Positions 42,102 through 51,200 of a DNA stretch of 63,113 nt are shown one piece after another. Position 1 is the stretch's first letter. Each line of letters starts with the position of its first letter. The translations under genes were made by a program, and so were the position numbers. The notes below the pieces were generated by a model. The model had not been told where the DNA came from, ran no database searches, and was given only the letters and a program-made list of their open reading frames with translations. This DNA is from JANRLJ01 sp033762735 (lineage in GTDB: Bacteria; Chloroflexota; Anaerolineae; Aggregatilineales; Phototrophicaceae): the NCBI GenBank assembly GCA_033762735.1, contig JANRLJ010000165.1:1-63113 (forward strand), given 5' to 3'.

Positions 42102-42787
42102 CTATCCGGATTGACGCTCGGTGCCCCAGCCTCACCAGAGGTGGTGCCTGCTGTGACATCGTTGTCCGAAGCAGGTACAACGGGCATATCATCCGCCGTG
42201 ACTGTGTCCCACAGGGATTGTGCAAGAAGCCCTGTCTTACGCTTCGGTCTGGCTTCAAAAGTTTGCGCGGACTCCTGCGGATTGGTCGGGGCTTGTGGCA
42301 GTACGTCGCCTTCCAGCGCCAGTTTTGACCAGATTTGCTCTGGCAGCTTGCGGGTGCCACCGCGCCGCAACTGGGGCGCATCCGTTTCCTGATTCACGCC
42401 TAACGCTTCCCAGATGCCCTGCACCAGGGTGCGCCCCTGCTTCCGGCGTAGGTTCACCTTATAGGCCGGCTCTGGTTCGGTTTCGATCAGAGTGAGCCAG
42501 CGCCGACGGCAGAGAACTTCAAGCGTTTCATTCAGTTGAGCCGCATCAATCGGGTCATCGCCAGCGCATTCTACCAATGCCTTATGAAGCGTTGAATACG
42601 CCACCTGGGCTTCATTGAGCGCCAGCCGCAGGATACGCCGCATAATGAGCGGCAGCTCGGTTAGTTCCAGGATGTTAATGCCGTCGCTCACAAACTGCTG
42701 CCATTTCTCTGTGCGCTTGATCCTGCCTGATTTTAGCATAGATTCACAAGACAGGACGTAACGTTTTTCAAAGAGATATGTCAACAT
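42098..42787 (-). CDS. Conserved-type hypothetical protein with winged-helix-like region
   Basis: A 229-residue protein I do not recognise. Residues about 30-115 are helical and resemble a winged-helix domain (LPLIMRRILRLALNEAQVAY, then TLEVLCRRRWLTLIE). The rest is low-complexity and hydrophilic, with two similar Arg-Lys/Trp segments: GRTLVQGIWEALG and KLPEQIWSKLAL, and again GLLAQSLWDTV. These spaced short linear motifs may bind a partner repeatedly. Two in-frame starts exist, ATG 42787 and ATG 42739; the first keeps the N-terminal YLFEKRY strand. It converges on the cyclase gene with a 4-base overlap. Confidence 0.6.
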   Translation of the reverse strand: MLTYLFEKRYVLSCESMLKSGRIKRTEKWQQFVSDGINILELTELPLIMRRILRLALNEAQVAYSTLHKALVECAGDDPIDAAQLNETLEVLCRRRWLTLIETEPEPAYKVNLRRKQGRTLVQGIWEALGVNQETDAPQLRRGGTRKLPEQIWSKLALEGDVLPQAPTNPQESAQTFEARPKRKTGLLAQSLWDTVTADDMPVVPASDNDVTAGTTSGEAGAPSVNPDS

Positions 42788-42948
42788 GTAATCAGCATTT
42801 CCTCATCAAATCTGCTGGTGTTCCCGGAAAGAACTGCCATACTCAATGCTTCTAAAAAGTGGGCATTGTAAGCTTCTCCGCTTGCGGCCTTCCCCTCTTT
42901 AGACAGCACTACCGTGTAACCTTACCCTTTCAACGAGGAGAACAAGTC

Positions 42949-43947
42949 ATGGCTCGTGTTGCGATTAACGGTCTGGGGCGCATTGGTCGTGCGACCCTGA
43001 AAGTCGTCATGGACACCCCCGAACTGGAACTGGTCGCCGTTAATGACATTGGCGAACTGGAAAATATGGCATATCTGCTCAAGTACGACACGGTGTATGG
43101 TCGCTATAACAAGTCCGTTGAAGCGCGTGACGGCAAGCTGGTGGTTGACGGACGCGAAATTCATTACCTGAAAGAGAAAGACCCGGCTAAGCTCCCCTGG
43201 GGCGATATGCAGGTTGACCTGGTGTTCGAGTCAACTGGCTTATTCACCAAAGAGGAAGACGCGGGCAAGCACATTACTGCCGGGGCAAAGTGGGTGATTA
43301 TCAGCGGCCCGAGCAGCAGCGAAAACGTCCCGACCGTGATTTTCGGGGTGAACACGGAGGCTGGCTCGACACCGATTATCTCGACGGCAAGCTGCACCAC
43401 CAATAACATCACTCCGATCATCGAAATGATGACGCGCCGCTTTGGGGTGCAGAAGGCCATTATGACCACCGTACATGCCTACACCGCCACGCAACTTCTG
43501 GTGGATTCGCCGGGGGGCAAGAAGGATATGCGGCGTGGGCGCGCGGCGGCGGAGAACATCGTCCCATCCTCAACCGGGGCGGCGGTCGCCACCACCAAAG
43601 CGCTACCCGAACACGCGGGCAACTTCGATGGCATTTCGCTCCGCGTTCCGGTGCCCGTCGGCTCGGTATCGGACACCGTGCTGCTGCTGAAGCGCCCGAC
43701 CACCGTCGAGGAACTGAACCAGGCGCTGCGGGAAGAATGCGAAAGTCCCCGCTATAAGGGCATCGTGCGGGCGACGGATGAACCCATCGTCTCGTCCGAT
43801 ATTGTGGGCGATCCTCATGCGGCCATTATCGACCTGGATATGACCCGCGTTGTTGGCGGCGATCTGGTGAAAATCCTGAGCTGGTACGACAATGAATGGG
43901 GCTATACCCATCAGATGGTGCGGCAGGCGAAGGAAGTGCTGCTGTAG
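42949..43947 (+). CDS. gap: Type I glyceraldehyde-3-phosphate dehydrogenase
   Basis: A 332-residue glycolytic enzyme that oxidises glyceraldehyde 3-phosphate to 1,3-bisphosphoglycerate with NAD. VAINGLGRIGRATLKV is the Rossmann motif, and VAVNDIGELENM has the Asp that favours NAD. The catalytic Cys is in STASCTTNNITPI, and the C-terminal SWYDNEWGYTHQMV is invariant in the family. Start: ATG 42949 follows ACGAGGAG and begins the Rossmann strand; the frame open from 42859 adds a non-family leader. It stands alone and ends in a strong terminator. The substitution of an IGE loop after ND is usual for bacterial type I enzymes. Confidence 0.95.
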   Translation: MARVAINGLGRIGRATLKVVMDTPELELVAVNDIGELENMAYLLKYDTVYGRYNKSVEARDGKLVVDGREIHYLKEKDPAKLPWGDMQVDLVFESTGLFTKEEDAGKHITAGAKWVIISGPSSSENVPTVIFGVNTEAGSTPIISTASCTTNNITPIIEMMTRRFGVQKAIMTTVHAYTATQLLVDSPGGKKDMRRGRAAAENIVPSSTGAAVATTKALPEHAGNFDGISLRVPVPVGSVSDTVLLLKRPTTVEELNQALREECESPRYKGIVRATDEPIVSSDIVGDPHAAIIDLDMTRVVGGDLVKILSWYDNEWGYTHQMVRQAKEVLL

Positions 43948-43957
43948 AGGCAAGGCC

Positions 43958-43986
43958 GGGCAGGGAACGTTCCCTGCCCTTTTTTT
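43958..43986 (+). terminator. Rho-independent terminator after GAPDH
   Basis: GGGCAGGGAACGTTCCCTGC plus CC forms a perfect 11-bp inverted repeat at 43958-43979, followed directly by seven T residues. It also lies at the end of the convergent Rieske-reductase gene (stop at 43990), but the T-run favours the plus strand. Confidence 0.9.
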
Positions 43987-43989
43987 CCG

Positions 43990-45576
43990 TTACTGCTGGC
44001 TGTGCGCGACCAGATCAAAGCCCTCGTCGCGCATCTGCTCCACCGAAAGCGGCACATCATCACGCAGCATAAACTCTATAGCGCATAACTCCCGATCACG
44101 GCCTGCGCCCGCCGCCGCCAGCAGCTTCCCACCCTGCACATAAAAGGCGATAAAGTCCTTCGCGTCCAGCGTTCCCCGATAAACAATCTCATCCCATGCC
44201 TCAGCATGACCGACATAGCTCACTGTTAAATCCCACTGCGTCGTCCAGAAGAACGGCACATGGTGCGTCATTCCGTCGTCCTTGTCCAGCAGATTGTGTG
44301 CGGCAATCATGCCGTGCTGCTGCGCCAGCCGCCAGTGCTCAATTCGCACCCTGCCACCTGTTTTATCGGTGAAGCGGGCAATATCGCCAGCGGCGTATAC
44401 CTCCGGCACGCTGGCCTGCAACTGATCGTTCACCAGCACCGACTTATCGCGTTCTCCCAATGCCAGACCAGAATCAGCCAGGAACGCGGTTGCAGGTGTC
44501 ACACCCACGCCGACCACCACAAAATCGGCAGGCAGGACTTCGCCACCTTTCAGTTCAACGCCAGTAACACGCCCATCGTCACTCACAAAGCGCTCAATCC
44601 CGCTGCTCAGCCGGAACTGGATGCCGTTCGCTTCGTGTTCGCGCTGGAACAGCCGCCCGATTTCAGCACCGAAGATGCGCTCAAAGGGCAGCGCTTCCAT
44701 GCCAACAACCGTGATCTGTACACCCCGGCTTGCCAGCGATGAGGCCGCTTCCATTCCAATAAAGCTGGCACCGATAATCACAGCCCGTTTGCCACTGCCT
44801 TCCCCAACAGACTGAATGATGCGGTCGGCGTCAGGCTGTTCTCGCAGCAGAAAGATATTGCTCAGGTCATGGCCGGGGATATTGAGGGTACGCGGGGTTC
44901 CGCCCGTCGCCAGCAGCAGACCGTCAAAGGCCAGCGATTCGCCACTTGCCAGCATCACCCGTCGATTCGGTGTATCCACGCCTGTCACTGTTTCATTCAG
45001 CCGCAGAACAATGTTGCGGTCGGGATACCAGCCTGCGCCACGCAGCGGCATCCATTCCGGCCTGGCATGACCGTTCAGATAATCCTTTGACACGTTCGGA
45101 CGATCAATCGGCAGAAGCGGCGAGGCGCTCAGCAGCACGATATTGCCTGTAAAGCCTTCACGCCGCAGTTCTTCCGCCGCTGCCTCACCCGCCGCACCAC
45201 CGCCAACGATCACGAAGGTGCGCGAGTCACTCTCACGCTGCGGGGTAGCTGGTTTCGCACCGGGCTGATCGACATCTACCACCACGTTTCCATCTTCGAT
45301 GCGCAGCGAAAAGGTGGGCAGGTCGCTTAAGGCAGGCGGTTCAGTGCGGGCACCAGTACGAATATCGAAACAGGCGTGATGCCAGGGGCACATGACGGTA
45401 TGCCCTTTCAGAACGCCTTCATTGAGCGGGCCGCCGTAGTGGGTGCAGGATGCGCGGAAGGCGTGATACTGATCCTCCACACGGGCAACGACGACCGCTT
45501 TTCCGTCCAGTTCAAAGCGGCGCATTTCACCATTCTGCAAAAGGGTACTGGCAGCGCCTAAGGTGTGAGCGGGCAT
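43990..45576 (-). CDS. Rieske [2Fe-2S] domain fused to FAD pyridine-nucleotide oxidoreductase
   Basis: A 528-residue two-domain redox protein. Residues about 1-105 are a Rieske domain with CTHYGGPL (C-x-H) and CPWHHACFD (C-x2-H). Residues about 125-528 are a disulfide-reductase-fold FAD protein with FVIVGGGAAGEAAAEELRRE, a second nucleotide site RAVIIGASFIGMEAASSL, and YAAGDIARF near residue 410. This build matches AIF-like and ferredoxin/rubredoxin-reductase-like proteins, moving electrons from NAD(P)H through FAD to the cluster or reverse. Start: ATG 45576 follows AGGAGA by eight bases. The physiological partner is unknown; a detoxification or dioxygenase electron donor role is possible. 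Confidence 0.85.
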   Translation of the reverse strand: MPAHTLGAASTLLQNGEMRRFELDGKAVVVARVEDQYHAFRASCTHYGGPLNEGVLKGHTVMCPWHHACFDIRTGARTEPPALSDLPTFSLRIEDGNVVVDVDQPGAKPATPQRESDSRTFVIVGGGAAGEAAAEELRREGFTGNIVLLSASPLLPIDRPNVSKDYLNGHARPEWMPLRGAGWYPDRNIVLRLNETVTGVDTPNRRVMLASGESLAFDGLLLATGGTPRTLNIPGHDLSNIFLLREQPDADRIIQSVGEGSGKRAVIIGASFIGMEAASSLASRGVQITVVGMEALPFERIFGAEIGRLFQREHEANGIQFRLSSGIERFVSDDGRVTGVELKGGEVLPADFVVVGVGVTPATAFLADSGLALGERDKSVLVNDQLQASVPEVYAAGDIARFTDKTGGRVRIEHWRLAQQHGMIAAHNLLDKDDGMTHHVPFFWTTQWDLTVSYVGHAEAWDEIVYRGTLDAKDFIAFYVQGGKLLAAAGAGRDRELCAIEFMLRDDVPLSVEQMRDEGFDLVAHSQQ

Positions 45577-45708
45577 GGGTTCTGTCTCCTGAAAGCTGGG
45601 GATTAGAATGGATGTCACTTGAGAGCCGGATTTTAGCGCCAGTCATAACCTTTAGGTTAAGCAAATTGAGAGAATTCGACGCGCATTCTGGGCGCATTCG
45701 GCGCGTAA

Positions 45709-46119
45709 TCAGTGCGCGCGTCGCCAGATCAGCACCCGCCTGGTTTCGTCGTGCGGTGCCTGCGCGGTGAGCGTTAGGGTGTCACCATCGAACCGATACG
45801 CCCGCACCTGAACGGATCCCCGATAGGGGGGAAAGGCAGAGCCAATCACGTGATGGCGCACAACACCCGCCGCTTCATCTACTTCATAGGTGCCAAAGTA
45901 GGCGTGATAGCCCTCCATCGCCGTTCTGAGTTCGCTGACATCCCGGTAGTCCCCCGCGCGTTCGTCCGTGCGCATCAACTGTACCGCCATATTCCCCGCG
46001 CCGTCGTAAATGAGGATGCCCGCCGGCTGTTCTCCCCGGCTTGGGACAACACGCCCATCGGGATAATGTGAATCCTGTGAGACCAGCAGCCATGTACCGA
46101 TAAACTGTTCAGCCACCAT
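45709..46119 (-). CDS. Lipocalin-like domain protein
   Basis: A 136-residue protein with the small lipocalin-like fold of PF13924-type proteins. Diagnostic are the start FIGTWLLVSQDSHYPDG, then ILIYDGAGNMAVQLMR, YFGTYEVDEAAGVVRHHVIG and the C-terminal RVLIWRRAH strand. These proteins form a short beta barrel that binds small hydrophobic ligands; no enzymatic role is established. There is no signal peptide. Start: ATG 46119 begins at the first strand, while the frame extends to 46164. It stands between two minus-strand genes with no obvious tie. Confidence 0.75.
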   Translation of the reverse strand: MVAEQFIGTWLLVSQDSHYPDGRVVPSRGEQPAGILIYDGAGNMAVQLMRTDERAGDYRDVSELRTAMEGYHAYFGTYEVDEAAGVVRHHVIGSAFPPYRGSVQVRAYRFDGDTLTLTAQAPHDETRRVLIWRRAH

Positions 46120-46197
46120 CGAATGTCCCTTTCTTCTGGAATCAAAAGCGGCATGACCACTCATACCATGCCGCTTCTATTGAAGCATAAAACAGGC

Positions 46198-48099
46198 TCA
46201 GCCGCAGGTAACTTCGGGGACAGGGGTATCGCGCCAGTCGCCCGTTGTGATCCCATAGCCAAACGGGAACAACGGCCCGTCGCTATCGGCTTCTAACGCG
46301 GAGAGCGGCACCTGTGCTTCGCTGCGGGGGAACGCAAACGGCAGCGTCCCGGTAAAGGGCTGGAGACCGAACAGCACATCCGCGATGCCCTGCCCTTCCG
46401 TACCCGGCAGCCAGGCGGCCATAAAGGCATCCGATGTTTCCAGCACATCCCCGATCAGCAGTGGACGCCCCGACAGCAGAATCACAATCAGCCGTTCACT
46501 CCGCTCCCGCACTCGTTGGATCAGCGAGATATCGGGTTCGGGCAGGTTGAGATTTACCCGGTCGCCGACTCCTTCCGCATAAGGAATTTCACCGATCACC
46601 ACAATGCCAACATCTGCCCGCAGCGGATTGCCACTGGCATCGTTAGCCGCACGGAAGCGCCCCAGGCGGTCGTAGTAAATCTCAGCGTTTTCAGCCGTCG
46701 CTTCAATTGCCTCTCGAATGGTCGTGCCGGGCGTGATGTTGCCGATCTGCCCCTGCCATTCAATCGTCCAGCCGCCGGATTGAATGCCGATGTCGTCTGC
46801 CGCCGTCCCAGCGATGAAAATGGTTTGCTCGGTGCTGGGGTTCAGAGGCAGCACATCGCCGTCATTTTCCAGCAGTACCGCTGACTGCGCCGCCGCCAGC
46901 CGCCCCAGTTCACGGAAAACGGGCTGGTCGAAGGTTTCCAGCAGTGCAGGGTCGCTGAAAGGCTGCTCAAACAGGCCGAGGAGGAACTTCACGCGCAGAA
47001 TACGGCGCACCGCGTCGTCAATGCGTTCTTGGGTAACATCGCCATTTACGACCGCCTCCAGCATGGCATCAATGAAGCGCTGGTAATTATAGGGCACCAT
47101 GTTCATATCGATTCCGGCATTGATGGCGGTGACGACGGCTGTATAGAAGTCGCTGTTGATCTGGTCGATTCCCTGCCAGTCACTCACGACAAAGCCTTCA
47201 AACCCCAGCTCCCCTTTCAGCACATCCGTCACCAGATAGCGGTTGCCGTGCAGCTTGACCCCGTTCCAGCTTGAGAACGAGGTCATGATGACCAATGCCC
47301 CATTTTCAATTGCCGCCTGATACGGTGGCAGATGCACGGCTCGGAGTGTCGCCTCGTCGATGATGGCATCTCCCTGATCGATGCGATAATTATTGGTGGT
47401 AGAGGTTTCCCACTGCGCACCGCCGTCCGCGACATAATGCTTGGGGGTCGCCAGCACTGTGTAGGGGTCGTCCAGCGAGTCGCCCTGCAGCCCGTTCATC
47501 GCCGCCAGCGCCATTTCTGTCACCAGCGCCGTATCGGAGCCATAGGCTTCATAGGTGCGTCCCCAGCGGATGTCCTGCGGTACGGCGACAACTGGAGCGT
47601 AATTCCAATAAATTCCCGTCGCGATCATATTGCAGGCCGTCGCACGGCTGATCTGCTGCACGAGTTCAGGGTTACGGCTGGCACCCAGGCCGATATTGTG
47701 GGGATAGATCACCGCGCCGTAAACGTTGTTATGGCCGTGTACCGCATCCACGCCGTAAATCAGCGGGATTTGCAGCGGTGCCTCCAGCGCACGCGCTTGC
47801 AGGCCATCGACCATCTCCGCCCAGGCTTCTGGTGTATTTTCGTCTGGTGCGCCACCCCCGCCGCTGAGCACACCGCCGATGCCAAGCGGCGCAAGATCGT
47901 CAGTGTTGATACTGCCAATTTCGACCAGTGTCATCTGCCCGATTTTTTCTTCCAGCGACATCCGCGCCAGCAGGTCGTCTACCCGTGCCTCAATGGGTTG
48001 TGTCGGGTCTAAATAGGGTGCGTCCTGCGCGGCTGTCGCCAGGGGGATTGACAGCATTACGCAGCACAAAATCATCATTCGTACCAGATGTTTCATCAT
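46198..48099 (-). CDS. Secreted GH3 beta-glucosidase
   Basis: A 633-residue glycoside hydrolase family 3 enzyme with a signal peptide (MMKHLVRMMILCCVMLSIPL, cut near TAAQD). The TIM-barrel domain has IPLIYGVDAVHGHNNVYGA, ATPKHYVADGG and the nucleophile Asp in GFVVSDWQGIDQ. The second alpha/beta sandwich domain follows (QSAVLLENDGDVLPL near residue 395), which often supplies the acid/base, and AFMAAWLPGTEGQGIADVLF is near the C-terminus. It removes glucose from oligosaccharides outside the cell, similar to ExoP-like cellulose or laminarin-degrading enzymes. It could supply the sugar locus, but no direct linkage is shown. Confidence 0.9.
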   Translation of the reverse strand: MMKHLVRMMILCCVMLSIPLATAAQDAPYLDPTQPIEARVDDLLARMSLEEKIGQMTLVEIGSINTDDLAPLGIGGVLSGGGGAPDENTPEAWAEMVDGLQARALEAPLQIPLIYGVDAVHGHNNVYGAVIYPHNIGLGASRNPELVQQISRATACNMIATGIYWNYAPVVAVPQDIRWGRTYEAYGSDTALVTEMALAAMNGLQGDSLDDPYTVLATPKHYVADGGAQWETSTTNNYRIDQGDAIIDEATLRAVHLPPYQAAIENGALVIMTSFSSWNGVKLHGNRYLVTDVLKGELGFEGFVVSDWQGIDQINSDFYTAVVTAINAGIDMNMVPYNYQRFIDAMLEAVVNGDVTQERIDDAVRRILRVKFLLGLFEQPFSDPALLETFDQPVFRELGRLAAAQSAVLLENDGDVLPLNPSTEQTIFIAGTAADDIGIQSGGWTIEWQGQIGNITPGTTIREAIEATAENAEIYYDRLGRFRAANDASGNPLRADVGIVVIGEIPYAEGVGDRVNLNLPEPDISLIQRVRERSERLIVILLSGRPLLIGDVLETSDAFMAAWLPGTEGQGIADVLFGLQPFTGTLPFAFPRSEAQVPLSALEADSDGPLFPFGYGITTGDWRDTPVPEVTCG

Positions 48100-48222
48100 T
48101 TCGTCCTTCTGTGGGTCAAAAGCCCTGCCCTGTCCTGGGGACCATGAAGCAACAAAGAGCAGTTGTAACCAGTTCTTGCGGAGAGTATGGCATATCAGGC
48201 GATGATGTCAAACCGGGGAAAC

Positions 48223-48253
48223 AAAAAACAGGGGCACCCAGTGGATACCCCTG
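48223..48253 (-). terminator. Rho-independent terminator after the subtilase gene
   Basis: On the minus strand CAGGGG (48248-48253) pairs with CCCCTG (48229-48234), with partial pairing between, and is followed by TTTTTT (48223-48228). It lies 29 bases after the stop of the 1341-residue secreted protein. Confidence 0.8.
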
Positions 48254-48281
48254 CTTTCATCATATGAAGCCTGCTGTTGGC

Positions 48282-51200
48282 TTAGCCAGCAGGAGGTGCA
48301 GGCGGCGCAACCACGCGCACAACCAGGGTCACGGTAGCCTGTGCCCCACCGTTGTCGGTCACGACCAGCGTCACCACATGGACACCCTGCGCAAGCTCGA
48401 CGGTCGGCGCGGGCAGCGCTTCGATCACAACTCCCGTGTCCGTCGTCCACGCATAGCTGACGATTACACCATCCACATCGGCCACAACCGGGGTCAGTGT
48501 CACCGCTTCTGCACCGCTGGAGTCGATGTCCACGACCTCGATTTCCGTCAGCCCGCCGAAGTTGGCCGAGGGCGCGGTGTTCGGGTAAACCGTGATGATG
48601 ACCTGATCGCCCGCCGTCAATCCGCCGTTGTCCATCACCCCGAAGGTGAGAACGTGCTGGCCGACAGGCAGGTTGAGCACGAGAGTCGCTTCACTACCGA
48701 TCTGAACCGCATTGGCATCAAACCAGGCCACACCGATAATCGAACCGTCGGTATCCGCACCAAACCCGGTCACAGTCACGGTTTCATAGCTGTCACCGTT
48801 TGAGTCAACGAGCATCTGGTCAGCACCGGCATCAGCAGAGGGCGGCTGATTAACGATAATGGCGCTGACGGGCGGTTGTGCTTCAACCAGGGCAGGAGCA
48901 GGTCCCGTGACACACGCACCCACACCATCGACATCGTATCCATCCACATCACGTGCATTGCCGCCGAAACGAGTCCGGTCAGTGGTGTTCACGATCTTGA
49001 TGTACTGTGCCCAGGACAGGCCAGATGGCAGATCGAAGCTGGTTTCCAGCCGTGCCTCACCCACCAGCACCCAGGTTTCATTGTCCTGTGAGGCGTAGAT
49101 ATCAGCCTTTTCGGGATACTGGTTGAAGGTCAGGTTGCCGAAGGTCGTCTCGGCAATCGTGATGTCCGGCCCAAAGGCATTCGGGAAGATCGCCTGGTCG
49201 AAGTACAGCACCAGCACCCCTTCGAGCGTTTCCGTAGAAGGATTATCGAAACCAAGCGAGACAAAGTTGATCGGTGCGCCGCTGCTGTCGTTGAACTGCG
49301 GAATACCCAGCGCTTTGGTCGCGTCGGTACGATTGGTCTGGATCGGGCCGTTGTCGCGGTTGCCACCAGCGACATAGCTGACGACCGAGGTCGCGCCGCG
49401 CGCTGCGCATACCGTCACCGGAGCAGGCGTATTCACCGTGATGTTGACGGTCGCTGTGTCCTGGCCTTCATTCGGGTTTTGCCCATCCGTGATGGTATAA
49501 GTGAAGCTGTCCGTGCCGACATAATTCAGCGCGGGCGTGTACTTCACCTTGCCGCCCGCCAGCACTTCGACCGAGCCATTGGCGGGATCGGTTGCAGACA
49601 CAATGGACAGTGAATTGCCGTCGGGATCGGTATCGTTGGTCAGCACCATAATGTCAACGGCGCTGTTGGCGGTCGTCGTAGCGGTGTCGTCCACCGCATC
49701 CGGCGGGCAGTTGTTGATGATGCCCTTCACATCATGCTGCACCGAGTCCACAAACAGACGCACCGTACCCGTCACTGCGCCAGCGTTGAAGGTCGCCTGA
49801 CTGTTCGCTTCGACCGTCCCGCTGCCCACCAGTTCTGTGTTGAACACATCCCAGATGAAGGAGATGGGGAATGCCGCCGGGTTGGTCACGCGGAATGCAC
49901 CGCGCGGGCAGAGAGAGGTCAGTTGAAGGCGGGCAACGCTCACCGTAACCGTCGCGGTTGCGGTTTCTTCGCCGTCGGAGATGGTATAGGTGAAGGTTTC
50001 ATCCGCGACCTGCCCCACGCCGGGGAAGTTTTCATCAGGCGTGTAGGTGATCGAGGTGCCTTCATTGACGATGACTGCCTGACCGTTGGCCGGGTCGCTG
50101 ACCGACTCGATAAAGAGGGTGTCTTCATCCGGGTCGGTGTCGTTCGCCAGCACCGAAATCGTGATCGGCGCACGATAGGTGGTCGTCAGACCGCTGTCGT
50201 CGCCAGCTACAGGCGGTTCATTCGGTGTGGGCGGGGCGCAATCCAGAGGCCATGTGCTGTTGAGGCTGTTGAAGCGGGCATTGTTGAAATCCAGCACGTT
50301 CGGGTTGACCAACGGAACGCGCCCACTGCCGTTTTCACCGACGAAGTTGCAGGCATCAGGATCCGCATAAGTCAGGAACGCCGAGGCAAAGGCACCTGCG
50401 AACGGGGCTGCATAGGAAGTCCCTGCGCCATATAGCTCGTTGCCAAAGTTAAACCATGCGCCGGGTGCCAGCACATTCCCGAAGTGCGAATAGGCCGCAA
50501 CAGGTGCATCCGGTTCACGCTGACCAAGTGAGGCTGCTACTGCGATAGTTTGCGGGAAGCGTGCCGGAGCGAGGGGGTATGTACCCAGAACGGGCGCGGT
50601 ATTGCCGGAGGAGGCGAACGGGATCAGCGCGAAGTTGCTTTCCCCGGCACTTTCGTTCAGATAGCCCTGCAGCAGCGGGATCAGGTCATTCAGGTTGGGA
50701 TCGTCGAATTCCGGATTGTTCAAAAGCTGCTGGAGCGCCTGTTCCCAGTTTGTACCGAAGCGGCTGAACAGGAAATCCGCCAGCGAGTAATCGTTGACCT
50801 GGGGAATGGTGGGGCAGCGCTGTGCCGGGTTGCTGCTGGCGGTCGCTGTGCGCGCTTGTCCATCGGGTCCCTTGAGCGTCCACACAAGGTTGCTGCCGTT
50901 AAATTCAATCGTAAAGGCCGAGTTGGGGAAGAACTGTGTGCGACCAGGACGATTCGGAATAACGTTCGCACGACCGAACAGGACCGGTGTGCGGGCTTCA
51001 AGTTGTGTGGCATTCAGACCACCACCGGTCAGCTTGTTATTGTTGCCATGCAGGATAATCACCGGCTGGTTGTTTTCGTTTTCGTAGCCGAAGTGTGCCA
51101 GATAGCGATTGCGTGAGGCATCGTAAGACACACATTCCAGCACAGGGCGCACGGGGCGACGATTATGTGAACCTTGCTGCGCTGAGTAGCCTCCGTTGTT